From positions 3,163,001-3,227,000 of the forward strand of contig NZ_JPOI01000001.1 in NCBI RefSeq assembly GCF_000733845.1: a stretch of 64,000 nt of DNA. Reading direction: 5' to 3'. The stretch's first letter is position 1. Every line of letters starts with the position of its first letter. Both the position numbers and the translations under genes were made by a program. Source of the stretch: Geobacillus vulcani PSS1. GTDB lineage: Bacteria; Bacillota; Bacilli; Bacillales; Anoxybacillaceae. Shown piece after piece: positions 17,425-27,800 of the stretch. The notes under the pieces were generated by a model that saw only the letters and a list, made by a program, of their open reading frames with translations, searched no databases and was not told where the DNA came from.

Positions 17425-18405
17425 TTAGAATACCTCTTTTTCCGGCAAAATGCAAGTCTTTTCGTCGAAACAGCGGAAATACTGCTCCGCCTCTTTCTTG
17501 TCACGGGCGATTTGCGCCGTCAGTTCGTCGACACTGCCGAACTTCCGCTCGCTCCGGATGCGGCGATGCCATTCAATCGTCATCGATTGCCCGTAAATGT
17601 CGCCGGAAAACGCGAACAAATGCACTTCAATATTCGGCAACCCTTCTCGTCTGTCGTGGAACGTCGGCTTGTAGCCGACGTTCGCCACTCCGTCATACAT
17701 CCTTCCACCGACAGCTGCGCGAACGGCATAGACGCCGACTGCCGGCAAGGCATAATCGCTGTTTAAAGCGATGTTCGCCGTTGGAAAGCCGATCATCCGC
17801 CCGCGCCGCTCTCCGGCCACGACCGTCCCTTCCAGCTCGTAAAAGCGGCCAAGCAGGCGGGGGAGCTGTTCAACCGCCCCGTCTTCGAGCAGTTTCCGCA
17901 CCCGAGACGAGCTCACTTTTTCCCCATCGACCACAAGCTTCGGAATGACCGTCTGTTCAAAACGGCCGCGCGCATGGAGTGGCATCGTCTCCATCGTTCC
18001 TTTTCCGAACCGCCCGTAAGTGAAGTCAAATCCAGCGACGACATGCTTCACATGCAATCCGTCCAAATATTGGTCAACGAATGCTTCCGGCGGCAACGCA
18101 GCAAACGTCGGCGTAAATTCCACGATGTACAGCCGGTTGACGCCAAGTGATGCCATCAGTTGCTCCTTTTTGCCAAGCGGCGTGATCGAGCGCAACTCGG
18201 ACTGTTTGCCGAGCACAACGGACGGATGAGGGTGAAACGTCATCACCGCACTTTCATACCCGCGCTCGTTGGCGATCTCGACCGCGGTGCGGATGACTTT
18301 TTGATGGCCAAGGTGGATGCCGTCGAAATAACCGAGCGCCATCACCGTCGGGGGAAGCGCCTGGCGCTCGAGGCGATGCGGATGCGAAAGAAACAGCGTT
18401 TCCAT
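17425..18405 (-). CDS. ribC: Bifunctional riboflavin kinase / FAD synthetase
   Basis: Converts riboflavin to FMN and FMN to FAD, 326 residues. The N-terminal nucleotidyltransferase domain shows GYFDGIHLGHQKVI near 26-39 and the later SSSRVRKLLEDG. The C-terminal flavokinase domain (about 185-310) carries GFPTANI and GVYAVRA followed by the NIEVHLF strand with the catalytic-site asparagine/glutamate. Length fits RibC/RibF. AAGGTGGG lies eight bases before the ATG at 18405. It follows truB after 43 bases. The rpsO promoter -35 lies within its 3' end and the -10 just after the stop region. Confidence 0.95.
   Translation of the reverse strand: METLFLSHPHRLERQALPPTVMALGYFDGIHLGHQKVIRTAVEIANERGYESAVMTFHPHPSVVLGKQSELRSITPLGKKEQLMASLGVNRLYIVEFTPTFAALPPEAFVDQYLDGLHVKHVVAGFDFTYGRFGKGTMETMPLHARGRFEQTVIPKLVVDGEKVSSSRVRKLLEDGAVEQLPRLLGRFYELEGTVVAGERRGRMIGFPTANIALNSDYALPAVGVYAVRAAVGGRMYDGVANVGYKPTFHDRREGLPNIEVHLFAFSGDIYGQSMTIEWHRRIRSERKFGSVDELTAQIARDKKEAEQYFRCFDEKTCILPEKEVF
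17427..17455 (-). promoter_or_regulatory. Sigma-A promoter of rpsO
   Basis: Minus strand TTGCAT (17450-17455), exactly 17-base spacer, TATTCT (17427-17432). The promoter overlaps the 3' end of ribC and immediately precedes the structured S15 leader. Confidence 0.75.
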
Positions 18406-18448
18406 GTCTATGACCCACCTTCTTTATTTCCAAATGGCACCCGCGGCG

Positions 18449-19357
18449 TTAACGAAACACTTTGAGCGGCTTCATCAAGCCGGGGCGCGCCGGATGCTTC
18501 ACGTACAGGGCCAGCGCTTCCCGCTCGGGCGAAACAAGCACAACCGGCCCGTCAAGCTTCTCGAAGAAAGCGGGAAGCCGGAGCAACGCCCCGTTTTTCA
18601 CCTTCTCTGCTACTTTATCATTGATTTCATATTTCGGCAAATGAAAAAGCGCTCGCTCGATCGGGATGAGCAAAGAAGCCGCCGTCCCATCGGCCGCCCG
18701 CCGCTCCACCTCTTCCAATGTCACGCAATCTTCAAGCCGAAACGGCCCAGACGCCGTGCGGATGAGGTCGGACATATGGGCCGGATAGCCGAGCCGTTCG
18801 CCAATCGTCACGGCCAGCGTTCGCACGTATGTCCCTTTGCTGCACGTGACGCGAAAGCGAAATGACACCGTTTCTCCGACAAATTGTTCGCGTTCATCAA
18901 GCAACTCCAGCTCATAAATGGTCACACGCCGCGTCGGACGTTCGACTTCGATGCCAGCGCGCGCGTATTCATATAGTTTTTTGCCGCCCACTTTCACCGC
19001 GGAGTACATCGGCGGCGTTTGCTCAATTTCCCCAGTCAAGCTGTCAAACACCGCTTCGATCTCCGCACGCGCGATCGCCCGGTCAACCGGACGGGCGGCG
19101 ATGATGTCGCCGTCCGCATCTTCGGTTGTCGTCGCGACGCCAAGCGTCACTTCTCCTTCATACGTTTTCGTCGTCCCGGTCAAAAACTCGGCGATGCGCG
19201 TCGCCTTGCCAAGGCAAATGGGCAGCACGCCGGACACGTTTGGGTCAAGCGTTCCGGTATGCCCTGCTTTTTTTACGCCAAGCAGACGGCGCACTTGGGC
19301 CACGCAGTCGTGAGACGTCATCCCTTTCGGTTTATGGAGCAGCAATACCCCGTCCAT
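18449..19357 (-). CDS. truB: tRNA pseudouridine(55) synthase
   Basis: Makes pseudouridine 55 in the T-loop of tRNAs, 302 residues. The N-terminus GVLLLHKPKGMTSHDCV and the catalytic aspartate in HTGTLDPNVSGVL (about residues 35-47) identify the family; YEGEVTLG and the tyrosine in PMYSAVKVGGKKLYEYAR follow. The C-terminal PUA-like domain covers roughly the last 60 residues. It sits between rbfA and ribC as in B. subtilis, 36 bases after a hairpin overlapping the rbfA stop codon. Confidence 0.96.
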   Translation of the reverse strand: MDGVLLLHKPKGMTSHDCVAQVRRLLGVKKAGHTGTLDPNVSGVLPICLGKATRIAEFLTGTTKTYEGEVTLGVATTTEDADGDIIAARPVDRAIARAEIEAVFDSLTGEIEQTPPMYSAVKVGGKKLYEYARAGIEVERPTRRVTIYELELLDEREQFVGETVSFRFRVTCSKGTYVRTLAVTIGERLGYPAHMSDLIRTASGPFRLEDCVTLEEVERRAADGTAASLLIPIERALFHLPKYEINDKVAEKVKNGALLRLPAFFEKLDGPVVLVSPEREALALYVKHPARPGLMKPLKVFR

Positions 19358-19393
19358 CGGCGCACCCTTTCCGTTTCCATAATCATGAATGGA

Positions 19394-19420
19394 AATGGAT
19401 AGACGGTTCGTCTATCCATT
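19394..19420. other. Perfect hairpin over the rbfA stop codon
   Basis: Arms AATGGATAGAC and GTCTATCCATT (11 bases, no mismatch) around a five-base loop. The rbfA stop TAG (19412-19414) is inside the stem. No U-run follows, so a classic terminator is unlikely; it may protect or process mRNA. Confidence 0.6.
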
Positions 19421-19795
19421 GTTCGGCTTCTCATCCACTTCTTTCGCCGGGTGGTCATCGCTTGAAATTTGCCGGATCAACTGTTCGATACGGCTGCCGT
19501 ATTCAATCGTTTCATCGATTTCGAAGAAAATTTCCGGCGTCTTGCGCAGGCGGATGCGCTGCCCGATTTCCGAACGAATAAACCCTTTCGCTTTTTCGAG
19601 CGCCTTCAATGTATTTTCCCGTTGTTCATCATCCCCGAGGACGCTGATGTACACTTTCGCCTGCTGCAAATCGCCGGTGACCCGCACATCGGTCACCGTC
19701 ACAAAGCCGATGCGTGGATCTTTCAGCCTGCGGCTGATGATGTCGCTCAACTCTTTTTTCATTTGCTCGCCAACGCGAGTTGCCCGTATATTCAT
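19412..19795 (-). CDS. rbfA: Ribosome-binding factor A
   Basis: Cold-response and 30S maturation factor that binds pre-16S rRNA, 127 residues. The single KH-type domain (about 5-110) starts [16 protein letters not shown] and includes [20 protein letters not shown], cited as [12 protein letters not shown] plus RVTGDLQQ. The ATG at 19795 is preferred to the GTG one codon earlier: GAGGTG lies seven bases upstream. The acidic, proline-containing tail is not conserved. It lies between ylxP and truB in the infB region. Confidence 0.95.
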   Translation of the reverse strand: MNIRATRVGEQMKKELSDIISRRLKDPRIGFVTVTDVRVTGDLQQAKVYISVLGDDEQRENTLKALEKAKGFIRSEIGQRIRLRKTPEIFFEIDETIEYGSRIEQLIRQISSDDHPAKEVDEKPNNG

Positions 19796-19810
19796 CACCT
19801 ATCACCTCGG

Positions 19811-20089
19811 TTACAACCACTCAAATGATGTGGCCGCCCGCTCGAGCTCAGGGAACGAGTCGATCAAAGCGAGCGCCCGCTCGAGCTCCCGTTCGGTCGC
19901 CCGACGGCTGGACGTAATGGCAACAAGGCCGATGGTCGCTCGTTGCCATGCCTCTTGATGATCGATTTCGGCCACAGAGACGTTATATTTTTGCCGGATT
20001 CTTGTCATGACCCGCTGCAGGACGGCCCGTTTATCCTTGAGCGAGCGGGCGTTGTAGATGATGCATTCGCACGCGGCGAAGCCGATCAT
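19811..20089 (-). CDS. ylxP: YlxP, DUF503 family protein
   Basis: Conserved 92-residue protein of the DUF503 family, function unknown, often encoded next to infB and rbfA. It has the family features: an N-terminal strand, the [12 protein letters not shown] helix near residues 16-27, and [17 protein letters not shown] near 36-52, cited in part. The ATG at 20089 overlaps the infB stop by four bases (ATGA), indicating translational coupling. Only a 15-base gap separates it from rbfA. Confidence 0.9.
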   Translation of the reverse strand: MIGFAACECIIYNARSLKDKRAVLQRVMTRIRQKYNVSVAEIDHQEAWQRATIGLVAITSSRRATERELERALALIDSFPELERAATSFEWL

Positions 20090-22305
20090 GCCCGGGCCAC
20101 TTCCTGCATGACGTATGCTTCGATGACATCGCCTTCTTTGATATCATTGAAGTTTTTGATCGTCAGACCGCATTCATACCCTTGCGCCACTTCGCGCACA
20201 TCGTCTTTGTACCGCTTGAGCGAATCGATTTCCCCTTCGTAGACGACGATGCCTTGACGAATAAGGCGCACTTTGCTGTCGCGCGTGATTTTGCCGTCCG
20301 TGACATAGCAACCAGCGATCGTGCCGACTTTTGATACTTTGAACGTTTGCCGCACTTCCGCTTGGCCGATCACTTTCTCTTCGTATTCTGGATCGAGCAT
20401 TCCTTTCATCGCCGCCTCAATTTCCTCGATGACGTTGTAAATGATGCGATGGAGGCGGATGTCCACTTTTTCCGATTCGGCAGCGCGCTTGGCGTTTGCG
20501 TCCGGACGGACGTTAAAGCCGATGACGATGGCGTTCGAAGCCGTCGCCAGTGAAATGTCCGATTCGGTGATGGCGCCGACCGCAGCGTGGATGATTTTCA
20601 CCCGCACGCCTTCGACCTCAATTTTTTGCAAGGCAGCGACAAGCGCCTCAACCGAGCCTTGAACATCGGCTTTGACGATCAAGTTCAGCTCTTTCATTTC
20701 GCCCTGCTTAATCTGTTCAAACAAATCATCCAAGCTGACGCGCGTTTTGACGCTCCGCTGCTCCTGCAGCTGCCGCTGCGCCCGCGCCTCCGCGATTTGC
20801 CGCGCCTTTTTCTCATCTTCAAACACCATGAAGCGGTCGCCAGCTTGCGGCACTTCATGCAACCCCGTAATCTCGACTGGCATCGACGGAGTCGCCTCTT
20901 TGACGCGCCGGCCGCTGTCATTCACCATAGCGCGCACACGACCGTATGTTGTGCCGACGACGATCGGATCGCCGACACGCAACGTTCCCGCTTGAATCAA
21001 AAGCGTTGCCACAGGGCCACGCCCTTTATCAAGCTTCGCTTCGATCACCGTACCGACCGCACGCCGGTTCGGGTTGGCTTTTAATTCTTCCATCTCACTG
21101 ACAAGCAGAATCATTTCTAAAAGATGATCAAGTCCTTCTTTCGTTTTTGCCGACAACTTGCAGAAAATCGTATCGCCGCCCCATTCTTCTGGAACGAGGT
21201 TGTATTCCATCAATTCTTGCATGACGCGGTCCGGGTTCGCTTCCGGCTTATCGATTTTATTGATGGCGACAATAATCGGCACGTTCGCCGCCTTGGCATG
21301 GTTGATCGCTTCCACCGTCTGCGGCATCACTCCATCATCCGCGGCGACGACAAGGACGACGATGTCCGTGACTTGCGCCCCACGCGCCCGCATCGTCGTA
21401 AACGCTTCGTGCCCCGGCGTATCAAGGAACGTAATTTTTTTGTCGTTGACGGTCACTTGGTACGCACCGATGTGTTGCGTAATACCGCCGGCTTCTTGCT
21501 CCGTCACCTTCGAATGGCGAATCGCATCAAGCAGCGTTGTTTTTCCGTGGTCGACGTGCCCCATGATCGTCACGACCGGCGGCCGTTCAACCAAATCTTC
21601 CGGCGCGTCGACAATTTCGATCGCTTCAAAGTTCGTCTCATCGATCGTCACTTTTTCTTCGACTTCAACCCCATAATCCGAGCAGATGAGCTCGATGGCG
21701 TCTTTGTCTAAATCTTGGTTGATTGTCGCCATCACGCCGAGCATAAACAGCTTCTTAATAATTTCTGACGGTTCGCGGCCAAGCTTTTTCGCCAGTTCGG
21801 CCACGGTGAGTGAGCCTTCAAACGTAATTTTTTTCGGCAGCTCTTTTTCTTTTTTCGCCGGCTGTGGCGTCTGTTTCGCAGCCGGGGCGGCTTGTTTTTT
21901 CCCTTTCGCCGGCCCTTTTCCTTTCTTCTTCGCCGCTTGGAGCAGTTTCTTTTCTTGCTGTTGTGCCTCCGTTTTTTTCGTTTCCTTCCCTTTTGGCGCT
22001 CCTTTTTTCTTCGCCGGTTTCATTTTCGCCGCTTCTTTGCTGTCGTCAAAAATTTCCTCATCAGCAAAATCGGCCGCCTTTGCTGGCGTCGGCCGTTTCG
22101 GCTTCTCCGCTTTCTTTTCGGCTTTTTTCTCTTCTTTTTTCCCGCCGTTCGGGCGGTATTGATGATCGAGTTTTTCGACGACGTCAGCCTCCAGCATCGC
22201 CATATGATTGTTCACTTCAATGTTCATTTCTTTCAATTTATGAATGACGTCCTTGCTTGGCACGTTCTGTTTTTTCGCGTATTCATACACACGCATTTTC
22301 GACAT
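20086..22305 (-). CDS. infB: Translation initiation factor IF-2
   Basis: GTPase that brings initiator tRNA to the 30S subunit, 739 residues, close to the 741 of the known B. stearothermophilus factor. The N-terminal IF2N helix ([13 protein letters not shown]) leads into a lysine/alanine-rich linker (about 60-165). The G domain begins near residue 240 with G1 [10 protein letters not shown]3 DTPGHEAF and G4 NKID. Domains II, III and IV (binding the initiator tRNA) follow. The ATG at 22305, with GGGGGTGA upstream, is chosen; an upstream in-frame extension runs into ylxQ and is not IF-2-like. Confidence 0.97.
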   Translation of the reverse strand: MSKMRVYEYAKKQNVPSKDVIHKLKEMNIEVNNHMAMLEADVVEKLDHQYRPNGGKKEEKKAEKKAEKPKRPTPAKAADFADEEIFDDSKEAAKMKPAKKKGAPKGKETKKTEAQQQEKKLLQAAKKKGKGPAKGKKQAAPAAKQTPQPAKKEKELPKKITFEGSLTVAELAKKLGREPSEIIKKLFMLGVMATINQDLDKDAIELICSDYGVEVEEKVTIDETNFEAIEIVDAPEDLVERPPVVTIMGHVDHGKTTLLDAIRHSKVTEQEAGGITQHIGAYQVTVNDKKITFLDTPGHEAFTTMRARGAQVTDIVVLVVAADDGVMPQTVEAINHAKAANVPIIVAINKIDKPEANPDRVMQELMEYNLVPEEWGGDTIFCKLSAKTKEGLDHLLEMILLVSEMEELKANPNRRAVGTVIEAKLDKGRGPVATLLIQAGTLRVGDPIVVGTTYGRVRAMVNDSGRRVKEATPSMPVEITGLHEVPQAGDRFMVFEDEKKARQIAEARAQRQLQEQRSVKTRVSLDDLFEQIKQGEMKELNLIVKADVQGSVEALVAALQKIEVEGVRVKIIHAAVGAITESDISLATASNAIVIGFNVRPDANAKRAAESEKVDIRLHRIIYNVIEEIEAAMKGMLDPEYEEKVIGQAEVRQTFKVSKVGTIAGCYVTDGKITRDSKVRLIRQGIVVYEGEIDSLKRYKDDVREVAQGYECGLTIKNFNDIKEGDVIEAYVMQEVARA

Positions 22306-22318
22306 ACATTCACCCCCA

Positions 22319-22627
22319 TTAAAATCGGTCGAGCATCGTTTGCAATTGACGCGCAAACCCTTCGTCGGTGACGGCGACAACGACGCGGGCGTCCTTGCCG
22401 ATCGCGCCGCCAAGCGTATACCGGTCCGGCACTTTGCAAAGCGGGACGCCATAAAACGTACATTTGTCCGTCACTTTTTTTTCCGTGTTGGCCGATGCGT
22501 CTTGTGAGAGCAAGACGAGCCGCGCCCGGCCCCGTTGCACTTCTTTGACGACAAGCTCTTCGCCGGAGACGACTTTTCCCGCCCGCTGCGCCAATCCAAG
22601 CAGCGATGCCCAACGGTTATGCTTCAT
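22319..22627 (-). CDS. ylxQ: YlxQ, L7Ae-family RNA-binding protein
   Basis: Small 102-residue protein of the L7Ae/L30e fold, which binds kink-turn RNA. It starts [19 protein letters not shown] and has the family pattern [20 protein letters not shown], cited as GEELVVKEV and [12 protein letters not shown]. It overlaps the 3' end of ylxR by 11 bases and lies 13 bases before infB. The nearest ribosome binding site, AAGGAG, is 13 bases upstream of the ATG, rather far, so translation probably depends on coupling to ylxR. Its cellular role is not established. Confidence 0.9.
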   Translation of the reverse strand: MKHNRWASLLGLAQRAGKVVSGEELVVKEVQRGRARLVLLSQDASANTEKKVTDKCTFYGVPLCKVPDRYTLGGAIGKDARVVVAVTDEGFARQLQTMLDRF

Positions 22628-22907
22628 GTCCAGCCTGTTTCTCCTTTTCCGCCAACGCAAGCAGCTCGTCATAAATGGCATCGGCGACATCGGCTTTTAG
22701 ATGGCGGGCTAAAATGTTTTTCTTTTTCGCCTGCAAAATGCATTCTGGATCAAGGGTAATATACGCGCCGCGCCCCGCCTTTTTGCCGGTCGGGTCAATC
22801 GACACTTCCCCCTCTTTCGAGCGGACGATGCGCACCATTTCCCGTTTCGGCTTCATCTCTCCAGTGACGACGCATTTGCGCAGCGGAATTTTCTTTTGCG
22901 CTGCCAT
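22617..22907 (-). CDS. ylxR: YlxR/RnpM family RNA-binding protein
   Basis: Conserved 96-residue protein of DUF448; recent B. subtilis work named it RnpM, a modulator of RNase P. The signature [19 protein letters not shown] (residues 9-27) and [13 protein letters not shown] with basic patches match the family. AAGGGGG stands eight bases before the ATG at 22907. It lies 15 bases after nusA and overlaps ylxQ, so it is a central gene of the rimP-nusA-ylxR-ylxQ-infB operon. Confidence 0.9.
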   Translation of the reverse strand: MAAQKKIPLRKCVVTGEMKPKREMVRIVRSKEGEVSIDPTGKKAGRGAYITLDPECILQAKKKNILARHLKADVADAIYDELLALAEKEKQAGHEA

Positions 22908-22921
22908 TTTTCATTCCCCCT

Positions 22922-24073
22922 TCACTCGATTTCCGCCGATTGATCAAACGCTGGGCCGTTTTCTTCGCTATTTTCATTATCGGACGCCGCATGGCTGAAA
23001 TCAAGCGAAGTGGATGGCGCATGCGGATCAATGCCCATCTCCCGCGCTTCCGATTCGCTTTTAATATCAATTTTCCAGCCGGTCAATTTCGCCGCCAGCC
23101 GCGCGTTTTGTCCGCGTTTGCCAATGGCGAGCGACAGCTGATAGTCGGGAACGATGACGGTCGTCGCCTTTTGCTCTTCGTTGACAATGACGCGCAGCAC
23201 TTTCGCCGGGCTTAATGCGTTGGCGACAAACTCGACCGGATCGGCCGACCAGCGAACGATATCGATTTTTTCTCCGTTCAGCTCATCAACAATGGCCTGC
23301 ACGCGCTGCCCTCTCGGTCCGACGCACGCGCCGACCGGATCGACTTCCGGGTTGTCCGAGTGGACGGAAATTTTCGAACGATCGCCAGCTTCGCGGGCGA
23401 TCGATTTAATCTCGACTGTTCCATCGTAAATTTCCGGCACTTCGAGCTCAAACAGCCGTTTCAACAGTCCTGGGTGGGTGCGGGAGACAAAAATTTGCGG
23501 CCCTTTTGTCGTTTTTTCCACTTTCGTAATGTATACTTTCAACCGGTCGTGCGGCTTATAGGTTTCATTTGGCATTTGTTCGTTTGCCGGCAGGAGCGCC
23601 TCCGCCTTGCCGAGGCTGACGTAGACAAAGCGCGGGTCAACGCGCTGGACGATGCCGGTCATAATATCCTCTTCACGGTCGACAAATTCGGCGTAGATGA
23701 TGCTCCGCTCCGCCTCGCGCACGCGCTGGGTGACGACTTGCTTCGCCGTCTGTGCGGCGATGCGCCCGAAATCGCGCGGCGTCACTTCGAGCTCGACGAC
23801 GTCGCCGATTTGATAGTTCGGATTGATCCGCTGCGCGTCCTCAAGCGAAATTTCAAGGCGCGGATCAGTCACCTCTTCGACGACATCTTTGCGCGCGAAC
23901 ACGCGGATCGTGCCGGTGTCCATATTGAGATCGACGCGCACGTTTTGCGCCTGGCCGAAATTGCGTTTATACGCCGAAACGATCGCCGCTTCGATCGCTT
24001 CCATCACGACTTCTTTGCTGATGCCTTTTTCCCGCATCAGATCGGCTAACGCCTCAAGCAATTGCGTGTTCAT
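22922..24073 (-). CDS. nusA: Transcription termination/antitermination factor NusA
   Basis: RNA polymerase-associated factor controlling pausing, termination and antitermination. The 383 residues comprise the N-terminal polymerase-binding domain (1-130), S1 domain (about 135-200, [16 protein letters not shown]), and KH1 and KH2 (about 230-345, with [15 protein letters not shown] and [18 protein letters not shown]). There are no C-terminal acidic repeats, as expected in Bacilli. GGGGGA precedes the ATG at 24073. It follows rimP after 24 bases under the shared promoter at 24727-24755. Confidence 0.97.
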   Translation of the reverse strand: MNTQLLEALADLMREKGISKEVVMEAIEAAIVSAYKRNFGQAQNVRVDLNMDTGTIRVFARKDVVEEVTDPRLEISLEDAQRINPNYQIGDVVELEVTPRDFGRIAAQTAKQVVTQRVREAERSIIYAEFVDREEDIMTGIVQRVDPRFVYVSLGKAEALLPANEQMPNETYKPHDRLKVYITKVEKTTKGPQIFVSRTHPGLLKRLFELEVPEIYDGTVEIKSIAREAGDRSKISVHSDNPEVDPVGACVGPRGQRVQAIVDELNGEKIDIVRWSADPVEFVANALSPAKVLRVIVNEEQKATTVIVPDYQLSLAIGKRGQNARLAAKLTGWKIDIKSESEAREMGIDPHAPSTSLDFSHAASDNENSEENGPAFDQSAEIE

Positions 24074-24097
24074 GCAACAAAAATCCCCCTTTTGCGA

Positions 24098-24571
24098 TTA
24101 GAAGAAAATGACGGCTAATCGGGCCTGCGCCACTTTTTCATATGGAATGGCGACCGTTTTTTGCCGTCCGCGGTCTTTGACCAACAGCGTCACGGTCGTT
24201 CCGTCAAAAGCGGTTAGTTCGCCTTCAAACTGCTTTTCTCCTTCAATAGGCTCATACGTTTTGATATATACATGTTTCCCAATGGCCTTGGCAAAATCTT
24301 TTTCATTTTTCAGCGGCCGCTCCGCCCCGGGCGATGACACTTCCAAAAAATAGTTATGCGGAATCGGATCGACTTCATCCAGCTTTTCGCTCAATTTTTC
24401 GCTGACAGCGCCGCATTGCTCAATATCGACGCCATCGTCAGAGTCAATGAAGACGCGCAAAAACCAATTTTTCCCTTCCTTCACATATTCAATATCGACG
24501 AGTTCAAGCCCCATTTCGTCCAAAATCGGTGTGACGAGTTGTTCGACCGTTTCTGTCACCTTTTTGCTCAT
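24098..24571 (-). CDS. rimP: Ribosome maturation factor RimP
   Basis: Assists 30S assembly, 157 residues. The N-terminal domain has the family segment [13 protein letters not shown] and [17 protein letters not shown], then [15 protein letters not shown] near 85. The C-terminal SH3-like domain ends [11 protein letters not shown]. The ATG at 24571 has AAGGAGG six bases upstream; an in-frame ATG at 24667 would place the start next to the leader hairpin and lacks a binding site. It is the first gene of the nusA-infB operon. Confidence 0.95.
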   Translation of the reverse strand: MSKKVTETVEQLVTPILDEMGLELVDIEYVKEGKNWFLRVFIDSDDGVDIEQCGAVSEKLSEKLDEVDPIPHNYFLEVSSPGAERPLKNEKDFAKAIGKHVYIKTYEPIEGEKQFEGELTAFDGTTVTLLVKDRGRQKTVAIPYEKVAQARLAVIFF

Positions 24572-24671
24572 CGTGTTCCTCCTTACCGAGCAAACGTGCA
24601 TGCGTGGCATAATGAGAAAATCCCCTGCGCACGGCGGGGAATGAACGAGAGACGGGTTTCCATTCAAGACG

Positions 24672-24695
24672 AAAGAGTGGGTTTCCCCACTCTTT
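24672..24695 (-). other. Leader hairpin of the rimP-nusA operon / possible polC terminator
   Basis: Perfect ten-base arms AAAGAGTGGG and CCCACTCTTT, four-base loop. It lies downstream of the rimP promoter, at roughly +25 to +50 of the expected transcript. The following sequence (CGTCTTG) has no U-run, so it may be a leader element rather than a terminator. Confidence 0.6.
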
Positions 24696-24726
24696 GCTTG
24701 CCATTATCTTTGCCAATTCCACTAAA

Positions 24727-24755
24727 ACTATAACACATTGGGAAATATATTGCAA
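24727..24755 (-). promoter_or_regulatory. Sigma-A promoter of the rimP-nusA-infB operon
   Basis: Minus strand TTGCAA (24750-24755), exactly 17-base spacer, TATAGT (24727-24732). It is in the polC-rimP gap, about 150 bases upstream of rimP. Confidence 0.75.
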
Positions 24756-24815
24756 TGGGAAACTGCCGCCCGGTCGAGAGAGCGCTGTGCGCGTCCTTCA
24801 GCAGCCGCGTTTCCA

Positions 24816-27800
24816 CTAAAACAGTGACAGCTGGTTATGGTCTGGAAGCGAGTCAAGGCAGCCGCGGCTTTCTAAGTACTCCAGCAGTGTTTTTGATACT
24901 TTACCGCGCTGTTGCAAATCCTCCTTCGACAAAAACTCGCCTTCCTCGCGGGCGCGCACGATCGCCTGCGCCACGTTCGTCCCAAGCCCCGGAATGGCGT
25001 TGAACGGCGGAATGAGCGAATCGCCGTCAATGACGAATTCGGTCGCCTGCGAGCGGTACAAATCAATATTTTTGAAGGAAAATCCACGCTCGCACATCTC
25101 TAAGGCCACCTCAAGAACGGTGAGCAAGCTTTTTTCTTTCGCCGTCGCCTGAATGCCTTTGGCGTTGATTTCCTCAATCCGCTTGCGAATGGCGGCTGAC
25201 CCTTTGATCATAGCGTCAAGGTCAAAATCTTCCGCCCTCACGGTGAAGTACGACGCATAGTATAAAAGCGGATGGTGCACTTTAAAGTAGGCGATGCGCA
25301 CCGCCATTAACACGTAGGCGGCGGCGTGCGCTTTCGGGAACATGTACTTGATTTTTTTGCACGAATCGATGTACCACTCCGGCACGTTATGCTTGCGCAT
25401 TTCCGCCTCAAATTCCGGCGTCAAGCCTTTTCCTTTGCGCACCGATTCCATAATTTTAAACGCCAGCGACGGCTCGAGGCCGCGGTAGATCAAGTACACC
25501 ATAATGTCGTCGCGGCAGCCGATCACTTCTGACAGTGTGCACGTCCCGTTTTGAATGAGCTCTTGCGCATTGCCGAGCCACACATCCGTTCCGTGCGACA
25601 AGCCGGAAATTTGCACGAGTTCAGAAAACGTTTTTGGTCTTGTCTCCTCCAACATTTGCCGAACAAAGCGTGTACCAAACTCTGGGATGCCGATTGTGCC
25701 GACGTTGCACATGATTTGCTCCGGCGTCACGCCAAGCGGTTCGGTGCTGCTGAAAATGCCCATCACATCCGGGTCATCGGTCGGGATTGTTTTCGGGTCG
25801 ATGCCGCTTAAATCTTGCAGCATCCGGATGACCGTCGGATCGTCATGCCCGAGAATATCAAGCTTCAACAAATTGTCGTGGATCGAATGGAAGTCGAAAT
25901 GGGTCGTCCGCCATTCGGAGGACGTGTCATCGGCCGGATATTGAATCGGCGTAAAGTCGTAAATTTCCATATAATCGGGGACGACGATGATGCCGCCCGG
26001 ATGCTGCCCGGTCGTCCGCTTTACCCCGGTGCAGCCAGCCGCGAGCCGGTCGATTTCCGCGCCGCGCAGCTGCAAATTATGATCGCTCGCATATGCTTTG
26101 ACAAATCCGTACGCCGTTTTGTCGGCGACCGTGCCGATCGTTCCCGCCCGATAGACGTTATCTTCGCCAAACAGCACTTTCGTATAATTGTGGGCGCGCG
26201 GCTGGTATTCGCCGGAAAAGTTCAAGTCGATATCCGGCACTTTGTCGCCTTTAAAGCCGAGGAACGTCTCAAACGGGATGTCATGCCCATCTTTTTTGTA
26301 TTTCGTCCCACATCGCGGACAGTTTTTATCCGGCAAGTCAAAGCCTGAGCCGACCGATCCGTCGTTGAAAAACTCCGAATGCTTGCAGTTTGGGCAAACG
26401 TAATGCGGCGGCAGCGGATTGACCTCGGTGATTTCCGTCATCGTCGCGACAAACGACGAGCCGACCGATCCGCGCGACCCGACAAGATAGCCGTCATCGA
26501 GCGATTTTTTCACTAGCTTGTGCGAGATCAAATAAATGACGGCAAAGCCATGGCCGATGATGCTTTTTAGCTCCTTCTCAAGCCGCTCTTCAACTAGTTT
26601 TGGCAGCGGGTCGCCGTAGATTTCCTTCGCCCGCCGGTAGCTCATTTCCCTGATTTCCTCGTCCGCCCCTTCAATGCGCGGCGTATACAGCTCATCTTTG
26701 ATCGGCTTGACCTCTCCGATGAGAGAAGCGATTTTTTGCGTGTTGTCAACGACGATTTCCTTCGCTTTTTCTGGCCCTAAAAACGAGAAGCAATCGAGCA
26801 TTTCATTCGTCGTACGGAAATACACATCCGGCAGCTCATGGCGGTTGAGAGGATTCGCCCCGCCTTGCGAATGGATTAAGATTTTCCGGTAAATTTTATC
26901 TTCTGGGTTCAAGTAATGAACGTTGCCGGTGGCGACGACCGGGATGTCAAGCTTCTCACCAAGGGCGACGATATGGCGGATGATGTTTTTGATCATCTCT
27001 TCGTCTTTCACATAATCCATCTCGATGAGCGGCTTGTACACGTCCGGCGGATGCACTTCAAGAAAATCGTAAAAGCGGGCGATGTCTTCGACTTCTTCCG
27101 GCGCCTTTTGGATCAAGTTGTCAAACAGCTCTCCTTTATCGCAGCCTGAGCCGACAAGCAAGCCGTCGCGATGCTTGACAAGCACGGAGCGCGGGATGCG
27201 CGGCACGCGGTGAAAATAGTGAATGTGCGACAATGACACGAGCTTGAACAAATTTTTCAATCCAGTCTCATTTTGCGCCAACAGCGTCACGTGGAACGGA
27301 CGCGCAAGCCGGTGCGACGCCTCGCTGTGCGTGCGGCTGTTCAGTTCGTCATGATGCAAAATGCCGCGCTCCTCGGCCTCTTTTAACAGTCGCATCAACA
27401 AATGCCCGGTCGCCTCCGCATCGTAGATGGCGCGGTGGTGCTGCGTCAATTCAATGCCAAATTTTTTGCACAATGTATTGAGCCGGTGATTTTTCAAATC
27501 TGGGTATAAAAAACGGGCCAGCTCGAGCGTATCGATGACGGGATTCGCGATTTTGCCGCGCCCCATGCGAGCGAGGCCCGCGTTTAAAAACCCGATGTCA
27601 AAACTGGCGTTGTGGGCAACAAGCGTCGCATCGCCCGCCCAATCAATAAAACGGGCCAACACGTCTTCCGGCTTCGGAGCATCTTTCACCATCTCATCGG
27701 TGATGCCGGTCAGCTCCATCGTCGTCACCGACAACGGATGTCCAGGGTTGGCAAACGACATGAACCGGTCGATGATCTCGCCGCCTTTCACCTTCACCGC

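Noticed and set aside
20086..22452. Longer IF-2 start at 22452
   Set aside because: The extra 49 residues come from ylxQ sequence in another frame; the ATG at 22305 has a proper ribosome binding site and gives the known N-terminus.
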